This document shows positions 1 to 6,337 of a stretch of 14,179 nucleotides of DNA, one piece after another. The notes beneath the pieces were generated by a model. That model made no database searches, was not told the origin of the DNA, and was given only the letters and a program-made list of their open reading frames with translations. How positions within the stretch are numbered: the stretch's first letter is position 1; the number at the start of each line of letters is the position of its first letter. The position numbers were made by a program, and so were the translations under genes. Origin of the DNA: CAYLUN01 sp964386865 (GTDB lineage: Bacteria; Verrucomicrobiota; Kiritimatiellia; RFP12; UBA1067); NCBI GenBank assembly GCA_964386865.1, contig CAYLUN010000122.1, forward strand, positions 1 to 14,179, given 5' to 3'.

Positions 1-1056
1 GCGCAGGGCAAGACCGAGATCGGCGCGTTCTCCAAGCGGCCGATGCCGGGCACGCAGGGCGAGGTGAGCGCCGAAGGCTTCTACGACGCGTTCGCGGACT
101 TCCTGATGCCCATCATCGCCGAGTCCGAGTCGATCGGCTTCTGCTTCTCCTATCCGGCCGAGATCACGCCGGACTGCGACGCCAAGCTGCTGCGCTGGAG
201 CAAGCAGATCCAGGTGCCGTCGGTGGTCGGGACGATGATCGGGTCGGGGTTGCTCAAGCACCTCGCGCAGCGCGGCTACCGGCGCCGCGCGGTGATCCTG
301 AACGACACGGTGGCGACGCTGCTTGCGGGCAAGAGCGCGGGCGTGGCCAAAGACTACTCCGCCTACGTCGGCTTCATCCTGGGGACGGGCACCAACACCG
401 CCTACGTCGAGCGCAACGCCCGCATCACGAAGCGGACGGACTTGGACAAGGCGGGCTCGATGGTCATCAACGTCGAGTCGGGCGCCTTCCTGAAGGTGAA
501 GCAGTCGCTGTTCGACAAGGCCATGGACGCGGCCACGAACGACTGCGGGCACTACGCGTTCGAGAAGATGATCTCCGGCGCGTACCTCGGCTGGCTGGGC
601 TTCACGGTGCTGGCCGAAGCGGCCAAGGCGGGGCTTTTCTCGGCGTCCGCCGCGGCGAAAATCGCGTCTCTGAAGCCGGTTTCGAGCAAGTGCCTCGACG
701 ACTTCTGCGGCGGCGCGCCGACGCCCGACAACCCCTTCAGTGACGCGGCGTTCAGCGCGGCGGACCGGGCCTCGGTGGTTATGCTCTGCACGCCGGTCTT
801 CGCGCGGGCGGCGGTGCTGACGGCCGTAAACCTGGCCTCGGCGATCCTCAAGACCGGCGAGGGCAAGGACGCCGCGCGGCCGGTGTGCGTGAACCTGGAC
901 GGCTCGACCTATTACAAGACGCGGACGGCGGACTTCCAGAGCCGCGTGCAGCGCGAGTTGAAGGCGCTGCTCGCGCCGCGCGGCATCGCGTACGAGCTGA
1001 TCCAAGTGGACGAGTCGCCTGTGATCGGCGCGGCCGTCGCGGGCCTGATGGCGTAA
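1..1056 (+). CDS. Hexokinase family sugar kinase, 5' end missing
   Basis: The reading frame is open from base 1, so the gene starts upstream of the window; 351 C-terminal residues are visible. The protein should phosphorylate glucose or a related hexose with ATP in the cytoplasm, feeding glycolysis. It has the eukaryotic-type hexokinase fold rather than the ROK or bacterial glucokinase signature: a sugar-binding segment FCFSYPAEITPDCDAKLLRW, the motif NDTVATLLAG (the Asp at about base 304 matches the catalytic base of hexokinases), the phosphate-binding GTGTN, INVESGAF, and a C-terminal VCVNLDGSTY followed by DESPVIGAA, which matches the hexokinase ADP-binding end. No frameshift or odd composition is seen. 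Only 11 bases separate it from the next gene, so the two may be cotranscribed. Family assignment is firm; the exact sugar is not readable from sequence. Confidence 0.88.
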   Translation, partial: AQGKTEIGAFSKRPMPGTQGEVSAEGFYDAFADFLMPIIAESESIGFCFSYPAEITPDCDAKLLRWSKQIQVPSVVGTMIGSGLLKHLAQRGYRRRAVILNDTVATLLAGKSAGVAKDYSAYVGFILGTGTNTAYVERNARITKRTDLDKAGSMVINVESGAFLKVKQSLFDKAMDAATNDCGHYAFEKMISGAYLGWLGFTVLAEAAKAGLFSASAAAKIASLKPVSSKCLDDFCGGAPTPDNPFSDAAFSAADRASVVMLCTPVFARAAVLTAVNLASAILKTGEGKDAARPVCVNLDGSTYYKTRTADFQSRVQRELKALLAPRGIAYELIQVDESPVIGAAVAGLMA

Positions 1057-1067
1057 GGAACGTTGAT

Positions 1068-2447
1068 ATGTGGGCTTTTGCGGTTCTGCTCCTATGGGTC
1101 ACACTGTGTGTTGGGCCAGTTCTCGCCCAGACGGAGGCCGCCGCTCCGGCAGCGGCCGACCTCGGCGTGGTCTTCAACGACGAGGCGAAGTGGGCGCTGG
1201 CCCCGGACGCGTTTCTGGGCGAGTATCAGGCGCTCGGCTTCCGTTTCGTGGACGGCAAGCAGACGGCCATGTCGAACCAGAAGGCGCTGCTGCGCTTTCT
1301 GGGGCAGGAGGTGTGCGAGGCCCGCGTGTACTTCGACGCGAGCGCGGTGCGGCGGGTCGAGCTGTCGGTCTATAACAAAGGCGACGCCGGCGCGAAAGAC
1401 CGGGAGACGTTCGAGGCGCTCGTCGAGGCGACGAAGCAGAAGGTCTCGGAGTACGCCAAGGACACGGGCATGACGGGCAAGACCTCGAATGACCGCGCGA
1501 ACTACTTTGTCAAGCGCCACCAGTGGACCAAGAAGGTGCCCAACATTCTGCTGGAGTGGGCCTATGTCGAGCAGCACCGCTCGGACCGCCAGAACGTGGC
1601 TTACGGCGCCGAGTATATCAAGGTGCTGATGGTGCCGGGCAAGGCGGGGGGCGGCGGCGTGACCGGCGTGGGCGGCGGCATGACGGCGAACAAGACGAAG
1701 AACGCGCGGGCGGTCAAAGAAAACGTGACGCGCGGCCCCAGCGGCGACGTGTGTATTGGTAACGTGCCGATGGTCGACCAGGGGCAGAAGGGCTACTGCG
1801 CGGCCGCGTCGTCCGAGCGCGTCCTCCGGTATTACGGGCTGGAAGTCGACCAGCACCAGATCGCGCAGCTCGCGAACACGGCCGCAGAGGGCGGAACCAC
1901 GCTCGATGGCATGGCCAAGGCGATCGCCAAGGTCGGCCGCCAGTTCCAGCTCGACAAGAAGGACCTGATCTCGCCGGATACGGACGTCAGCTTCGAAAAG
2001 AGCGACCACGTCAAGCTGCTCGACCAGTACAATGCGGTGGCCAAAAAGAAAAAGGCGGCCGTGATCGACTGGGAGACGTACGTGCAGAACCACACCGTCG
2101 ACCTGCCGGCGATCTGGCAGGCGATGGATCCCGAGATCCTGCTCGCCGCCCGCAGCGCCCAGAAGCAGGCCATGGGCCAGTTCGTCAAGAATGTTAGGAC
2201 CTACGTCGACCAAGGCGTGCCGCTGCTTTGGTCGTGTCTGGTCGGCATGTACCCCGAGGAGCCGACGCTGGGCGAGAACGGGGCCTTCGGGCACGTGCGC
2301 CTGATCATCGGCTACAACGACAAGGCGCAGGAGATCCTGTACTCCGACTCGTGGGGGCCGAGCCACGCGCTGAAGCGCCTGCCGCTGGACAAGGCGTGGG
2401 CCATGACCAAGGGTCTGATCGTGCTGAAGCCGAGGGACGTGCGGTGA
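1068..2447 (+). CDS. Secreted C39/papain-like cysteine peptidase domain protein
   Basis: A 459-residue exported protein. The start at 1068 is chosen because AAGGA lies 8 bases upstream and the first ~21 residues (MWAFAVLLLWVTLCVGPVLA) form a clean signal peptide; the frame is open further upstream but that part overlaps the hexokinase gene. Residues ~30-185 form a domain I do not recognise. A glycine-rich linker follows (~190-205), then a C39-like peptidase domain: DQGQKGYCAAAS with Cys244 as nucleophile, GHVRLIIGYN with His409, and SDSWG with Asp427, which sits where papain-type enzymes have NSWG. All three triad positions are present, so activity is plausible. The substrate is unknown. Neither an ABC exporter nor a double-glycine peptide is nearby, so a bacteriocin-processing role is not supported. 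It is co-directional with the hexokinase gene and, 200 bases on, with the ExbB-like operon. Confidence 0.78.
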   Translation: MWAFAVLLLWVTLCVGPVLAQTEAAAPAAADLGVVFNDEAKWALAPDAFLGEYQALGFRFVDGKQTAMSNQKALLRFLGQEVCEARVYFDASAVRRVELSVYNKGDAGAKDRETFEALVEATKQKVSEYAKDTGMTGKTSNDRANYFVKRHQWTKKVPNILLEWAYVEQHRSDRQNVAYGAEYIKVLMVPGKAGGGGVTGVGGGMTANKTKNARAVKENVTRGPSGDVCIGNVPMVDQGQKGYCAAASSERVLRYYGLEVDQHQIAQLANTAAEGGTTLDGMAKAIAKVGRQFQLDKKDLISPDTDVSFEKSDHVKLLDQYNAVAKKKKAAVIDWETYVQNHTVDLPAIWQAMDPEILLAARSAQKQAMGQFVKNVRTYVDQGVPLLWSCLVGMYPEEPTLGENGAFGHVRLIIGYNDKAQEILYSDSWGPSHALKRLPLDKAWAMTKGLIVLKPRDVR

Positions 2448-2455
2448 GGGGTGCG

Positions 2456-2490
2456 AGGCTGTTAGGCTGTTAGGCTGCTAGGCTGTTAGG
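2456..2490 (+). repeat. 8-bp tandem repeat (GTTAGGCT, ~4 copies)
   Basis: Just after the peptidase gene stop, AGGCT is followed by GTTAGGCT, GTTAGGCT, GCTAGGCT and GTTAGG. The unit is imperfect in only one base. It lies in the 200-bp gap before the ExbB-like operon; the rest of that gap (2491-2647) shows no gene and no convincing terminator. The gap must hold the operon promoter if the operon is not read from upstream, but no clear -35/-10 pair was found. Confidence 0.85.
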
Positions 2491-2647
2491 TTCGGAAAAG
2501 AAGCATAAGCAGCGGAGAACGGCCCTCAAACAGCAGGCCGGCCATGCCTTTCGAGTCGGCCTAGCCAGAAAGGTTAACAGCCTGCAGCCGAGCCCCGCTG
2601 GGCGCGCCTGGAACGCGTTTTTATGACTCACAGGGAAGAAGCTAAGA

Positions 2648-4168
2648 ATGAAATTCAACTGTCCCACGTGCGGCCAGCGCATTCAGTGTGATGAGGGCCT
2701 CGCTGGCCGTCATGAGCGCTGCCCGAGCTGCAACACCAAGATCGCTGTTCCGGCGGCTCCCGCGCCTGTTGCCGAAACCGAGGAGGCGGCCCCGGCCGTC
2801 GGCAAGAAGTCGGCGCAGCAAGCCAGGGTATTTCTCGTCAAAAAGCCGGGCCGGGCGCCCTCGCTGCGGCGCGCCACGAGCATCAGCGCGGGCACGAGCG
2901 GCACGAATGTGTCCGCCTTCGCAACAGGACTGCTGGGGCTGGGGTTCACGGTCGTCTTCTACCTCCTGATGCTGGCGCTGCGGGCGACGCAGATGGGCGC
3001 GCTTTTTCTCGCGCGCGGCTGGGTGCCTTACATGGAGGCCTTTCTCTTCTGGTGGGCCGTCGCGATACTGATGCTGAAGTCGAAGAAGCTGGCCAGGCAG
3101 AAGCAGTGCATGCTCTTCGACATTCTGCCTGAGGAGATCTCACAGGACATCACGCAAGACAGCATCGGCTTGTTCATCGAGCACGCCCGCTTGCTTAAGG
3201 AAAAGGCGGCGGAGAGCTTTCTGACCCTCCGCGTGCTTAAGGTCCTTGAACATTTCCGGGTTCGCAACAGCAACCCGGAGGCGGCCACGGTGCTTTCCTC
3301 GCAGTCTGATGTTGACGCTAACGCGGTCCAGTCCAGCTACACCCTCATCAAAATCTTCATCTGGGCCATTCCGATCCTCGGTTTCATCGGAACCGTGCAG
3401 GGGCTTGGAAGCGCCGTGGGCGGCTTCGCCTCGGGGCTCGAGTTGGCGCAGGACATCGCGGTGCTGAAAGGTTCGCTGGGGAAGATCACCGTCGGGCTGG
3501 CCGTGGCCTTCGACACCACCTTGATTGCGCTGATCATGGCCATACCGCTGATGTTCTTCGCGAGCTCGATGCAGAAGGCGGAGGAGGACGTGCTCAACGC
3601 GATCGATGAGTTCTGCACCGAGAACCTGCTGAAGCGCCTGAACGAGCGCAACTGTGACCTGGTCTCCGACGAGGGGTCGCAGAACCTGGTCTTCCGGATG
3701 CGCGAGGCGATGGAGGCGGCATTCGCCCGACACCTTGAGGGGCTGGGTGCGTGGAGCGTCAAGCTCGAGTCGATGGGCGGGCTGCTTGGCAATCAAGTAG
3801 CCGACGGCTGGAGGCATGTTCAGGGCGACCTTCAGTCGCAGCATGCGGAGCACATGAAGGCCATGAGGGGCCTGCACGGCGAGGCCTGCGACAAGAGCGT
3901 CGCGACGCTGAAGGAGATTAACGGCGTCCATGAGATCATGTCCGCGCTCCAGAAAAGCCAGGCTGAACAGGTCAAGGCCGTGGTCGAGGCGACGAGCGAG
4001 AGCCTCGCGATAACGCACGAACAGGTCGAGGCGCTGCGGCAGCATTTCGCCAGCCTCACGGAAGGCTTGGCCGCGCTGAACCGGGCGCTCGAGAGGCTTG
4101 GCGAGAAGCCGGTGGCCGTTCCGACAGGCAAGCCTTCATTTTGGTCGCGACTGACGGGCAAAGGGTGA
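2648..4168 (+). CDS. MotA/TolQ/ExbB-type proton channel subunit with N-terminal zinc ribbon
   Basis: A 506-residue inner-membrane protein, much longer than ExbB or TolQ (~230-245). Residues 1-32 form a zinc ribbon (Cys5, Cys8, Cys25, Cys28: CPTCGQ and CPSCNT). Hydrophobic helices lie at ~89-111, 125-143, 234-255 and 279-306. The last two carry the family core: GFIGTVQGLGSAVGGF matches the ExbB/TolQ GxxGTV motif, and TTLIALIMAIPLMFF matches the TM3 that lines the pore. Residues ~310-480 are a charged, mostly helical tail expected in the cytoplasm, reminiscent of the tails of ZorA-type motors. By family knowledge such subunits form a pentamer around a pair of ExbD-like helices and conduct protons. 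The start is supported by a purine-rich GGGAAGAAG upstream. The next two genes encode its likely partners. Family is clear; cellular role is unknown. Confidence 0.85.
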   Translation: MKFNCPTCGQRIQCDEGLAGRHERCPSCNTKIAVPAAPAPVAETEEAAPAVGKKSAQQARVFLVKKPGRAPSLRRATSISAGTSGTNVSAFATGLLGLGFTVVFYLLMLALRATQMGALFLARGWVPYMEAFLFWWAVAILMLKSKKLARQKQCMLFDILPEEISQDITQDSIGLFIEHARLLKEKAAESFLTLRVLKVLEHFRVRNSNPEAATVLSSQSDVDANAVQSSYTLIKIFIWAIPILGFIGTVQGLGSAVGGFASGLELAQDIAVLKGSLGKITVGLAVAFDTTLIALIMAIPLMFFASSMQKAEEDVLNAIDEFCTENLLKRLNERNCDLVSDEGSQNLVFRMREAMEAAFARHLEGLGAWSVKLESMGGLLGNQVADGWRHVQGDLQSQHAEHMKAMRGLHGEACDKSVATLKEINGVHEIMSALQKSQAEQVKAVVEATSESLAITHEQVEALRQHFASLTEGLAALNRALERLGEKPVAVPTGKPSFWSRLTGKG

Positions 4169-4182
4169 GGTGCCAGCGACGA

Positions 4183-4202
4183 GCGCCCTGCGGGCAGGGT
4201 GC
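4183..4202 (+). other. Hairpin in the gap between ExbB-like and first ExbD-like gene
   Basis: GCGCCCTG, loop CGGG, CAGGGTGC: an 8-bp stem with one G·T pair and a 4-base loop, 14 bases after the ExbB-like stop and 32 bases before the next start. No T-run follows, so it is not a standard terminator. It could protect mRNA ends or lower readthrough and so set subunit ratios; this is inference. Confidence 0.5.
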
Positions 4203-4234
4203 CCGGCCGGTTGGCGAGCGGGGCTGGAGAACGT

Positions 4235-5053
4235 ATGTCGAGACGCACAAAAGCTGAGGGAGAGGCGTTGTCGCTTTTCCCCTTTCTCAGCATTCTCACC
4301 TGTCTGATCGGCACGCTGACCATGCTGATCGCGGCGCTGGCCCTGAGGCAGGTTAGCAGCGGCCAGGTGGCGGAGAAGGACGTCGCTGCAGCCGAAGCGC
4401 GGCTATCGGAGTTTAAGCACTTCCAGGCGCAGGCCCAAGCCGACAAGCGTGCCTCGGACGGATTGCGGAAGAGCATTGAGGAGGCTGAGTCCCTGCGCCA
4501 ACAGTCGGCTGCCGAGTTGGAGGCGCTGCGGCGGACGAGCTCCGCGCGCAGGCGGGAATCGCTGGAACAGAACAAGGCCGCCGAGTTGCTGGCTGAGGCC
4601 TACAGGCTGAAGAAAGCCGTCGACCAGCTGACCGCAGATGTCGCCCGGCTCAAGAAAGAGCTGGAGGCGAAGCGGTCCGCGCTGGCCAGCAAGGTCAAGC
4701 CGGTTGCGGCGACGGTGACCGTCCGCCCGTCCGGCTCCGCGAAGGGCCTCAGGCCGCTGTTCGTCGAGTGCACGCAGGACAGCGTGGTGCTTCACGACGC
4801 CAAGGGCGCGAAGCGCGTCAGCAAGGCTGTGCTCAAGGCCGACGCCGGTTACGCCGCGCTCCTAGAGCAGGTCAAGTCGCAGCCGGGAACCACGGTGATC
4901 TACCTCGTTCGGAGCAGCGGCGCTTGGACCTTCCGCGAGGCGAGCGCCTTGGCGGACGCAGCCGGCGTGCGCTACGGCAAGTTGCCTCTGCCGGGGCAAG
5001 GCGCGCTCGATCTGTCGCTGTTCGGCGTCAAAGGCAAGGATGAGAAACCGTGA
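4235..5053 (+). CDS. ExbD/TolR-like single-pass protein lacking the TM aspartate (paralog 1)
   Basis: A 272-residue protein; ATG at 4235 is preferred because GGAGA precedes it and an earlier in-frame GTG at 4199 has no ribosome site. Residues 1-12 are cytoplasmic and basic. One TM helix spans ~14-37 (LSLFPFLSILTCLIGTL). Residues ~45-153 are a heptad-rich coiled coil, and ~172-262 form a small alpha/beta domain (FVECTQDSVVL, then VIYLVRSSGAWTFREA, then GKLPLPGQG) whose order of elements resembles the periplasmic domain of ExbD/TolR. The following gene has the same architecture; aligning SILTCLIGTL here with DTLTNVVGFL there puts Ser19 opposite Asp18. So this copy has lost, or never had, the residue expected to carry protons. 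It should sit inside the ring made by the upstream channel subunit. ExbD-like assignment is by architecture, not strong sequence identity. Confidence 0.7.
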   Translation: MSRRTKAEGEALSLFPFLSILTCLIGTLTMLIAALALRQVSSGQVAEKDVAAAEARLSEFKHFQAQAQADKRASDGLRKSIEEAESLRQQSAAELEALRRTSSARRRESLEQNKAAELLAEAYRLKKAVDQLTADVARLKKELEAKRSALASKVKPVAATVTVRPSGSAKGLRPLFVECTQDSVVLHDAKGAKRVSKAVLKADAGYAALLEQVKSQPGTTVIYLVRSSGAWTFREASALADAAGVRYGKLPLPGQGALDLSLFGVKGKDEKP

Positions 5054-6210
5054 GCCGTCGCCGCAAAGACAGCGCGGGGCTGAACCTCGACTCGCTGCTT
5101 GACACGCTGACAAATGTGGTCGGTTTTCTGGTCATACTACTCGCCTTTATGCAGATGGGTGTGGGCGATGCGGTCGAGCGTATTCGCGAGCTGACGCCAG
5201 AGGCGTTCGGCCTCACGGACCGCGACGTCGAACAGGCGAAGCGCCGGGCGCAGGAGCAGGCCGCGAGCAGGGCCGTGCTAGAGGCCCGCCAGCGCCAAGT
5301 GCGAGCGGAGTTCGATAGCCTCCGGCAGGAACAGGCCGCGTTCAAGGACGAGTCGGGTCAGCCGTTGCCGCTGACGGCCATGAGCAGCGCAGAGGCGCAG
5401 AGAATGGTGGACCAGCTCAAAAAGAAGAAACCCGAGTTGGAGGCCGAGTTCGCCACGCTCGACGCGGAGCTCGCGCACCTTCTGGCGCTGCTCAATCAGA
5501 CGCCTGATGCCAAGGCGCAGCCCGGCACTTATGTCGCGCTGCCGGATCCGCACCCGGCTGAGGAGGGCTACGAGCCGGCCTACTTTGTGTGCATGGGTAA
5601 CCGGATCATCTGCGTGAACCTTCCTGCCCTCCAGAAGGCGGTGAAGGATCGGATCGAAGGGAACCGCTCCGCTTTTGAATGGCGGGATCCCTCAGCCAGG
5701 CGCACGCTAAGCGCAGACCTTGGGCTTAAGGATACGCGTCGCGAAGACAAGGCCGCGCCCAAGAAGGCCGTCGTCTATGACGGGAAGAAGATCGTGGCCG
5801 CTTTCAATGAGGCGCCTCTGGCGATGCACGATTTCAAGGTGCGGGTCAAGACTTACGACACCTCGGCGCGTCTCAATATCCTGCTCGAGGCGATTGACGG
5901 GCGTGGCGAAACCAAAGGCCAGCTCGCCTCTGGGCATTCGAAATACGGGGCGACCGTCTTCAACATCAACTCGCGCAAGCAGAAGGTGTACGCGCAGTTT
6001 CTGGTGTTTCCGGATTCGTTCGAGGTCTATTTGGAGGCGCGCTCCTTGGCTGATAAATACCAGGTTCCTGCGGGGTGGCACATCGCTTACGACCGGAGGT
6101 GGGAGACCGGGCTTAACCAGCCGATCCAGGTTCGCCAGTGTGTGTTTTCGCCGCCGTCCCCGTCCGCGAAGACTCCGGCGCCGAAGCCTCCGGCCAAACT
6201 GCTGGACTGA
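5050..6210 (+). CDS. ExbD/TolR-like single-pass protein with TM aspartate (paralog 2)
   Basis: A 386-residue protein starting at a GTG that overlaps the previous stop by 4 bases (GTGA), implying translational coupling. The short N-terminus is basic. The TM helix (~16-36) begins with LDSLLDTLTNVVGFLVILL; Asp18 (or Asp14) matches the position of the essential Asp in ExbD, TolR and MotB. Residues ~45-150 are a coiled-coil stalk rich in E, Q, R and A. The C-terminal region has FVCMGNRIICVN (~179-190) and LVFPDSFEVYLEA (~318-330), which parallel FVECTQDSVVL and LVRSSGAWTFREA in paralog 1; an extra ~100 residues lie between the two segments here. A proline-rich tail ends the protein. There is no OmpA-type peptidoglycan-binding domain as in MotB or ZorB. 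Predicted role: proton-coupled partner of the ExbB-like channel. Cargo is unknown. Confidence 0.72.
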   Translation: MSRRRKDSAGLNLDSLLDTLTNVVGFLVILLAFMQMGVGDAVERIRELTPEAFGLTDRDVEQAKRRAQEQAASRAVLEARQRQVRAEFDSLRQEQAAFKDESGQPLPLTAMSSAEAQRMVDQLKKKKPELEAEFATLDAELAHLLALLNQTPDAKAQPGTYVALPDPHPAEEGYEPAYFVCMGNRIICVNLPALQKAVKDRIEGNRSAFEWRDPSARRTLSADLGLKDTRREDKAAPKKAVVYDGKKIVAAFNEAPLAMHDFKVRVKTYDTSARLNILLEAIDGRGETKGQLASGHSKYGATVFNINSRKQKVYAQFLVFPDSFEVYLEARSLADKYQVPAGWHIAYDRRWETGLNQPIQVRQCVFSPPSPSAKTPAPKPPAKLLD

Positions 6211-6253
6211 GCCGCCGCGCTCCTTCGGGCACGCGTCCCGCTCGTCCAATCGT

Positions 6254-6290
6254 CGCGGTTCGCGGTTACGGGTGTCGGTTACGGGTTGCA
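6254..6290 (+). repeat. Short degenerate tandem repeat before the S1-protein gene
   Basis: CGCGGTT occurs twice in tandem (6254-6267), and CGGTTACGGGT occurs at 6263-6273 and again at 6276-6286, a 13-base period. It abuts the G tract and putative promoter of the S1-protein gene. Noncoding. Confidence 0.65.
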
Positions 6291-6315
6291 TACGGGGGGG
6301 GGGATGGGGTATTCT
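6286..6315 (+). promoter_or_regulatory. Putative promoter with 10-G tract in the spacer
   Basis: A weak -35 (TTGCAT, 6286-6291) and a fair -10 (TATTCT, 6310-6315) are 18 bases apart, and the spacer contains ten consecutive G at 6294-6303. A start near 6322 would leave a leader of about 16 bases with GGAGA at 6329-6333 before the ATG at 6338. A slip of one G would change the spacer to 17 or 19. The match is modest. Confidence 0.4.
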
Positions 6316-6337
6316 TACACCCTTTTTCGGAGAGAAA

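Noticed and set aside
885..1067. N-terminal extension of the peptidase protein
   Set aside because: It overlaps the hexokinase gene, and the signal peptide begins exactly at the ATG at 1068.
1092..2366. Long minus-strand open frame opposite the peptidase gene
   Set aside because: GC-rich shadow frame: no domain, low complexity, and the plus strand has a signal peptide and catalytic motifs.
2648..6210. Zorya anti-phage system
   Set aside because: There is a tailed MotA-like subunit, but no OmpA-type domain in the partner proteins and no ZorC, ZorD or ZorE; two ExbD-like paralogs instead of one ZorB.
5720..6337. N-terminal extension of the S1 protein
   Set aside because: It overlaps the upstream ExbD-like gene in another frame, is Arg/Ser rich without motifs, and a good ribosome site precedes the ATG at 6338.
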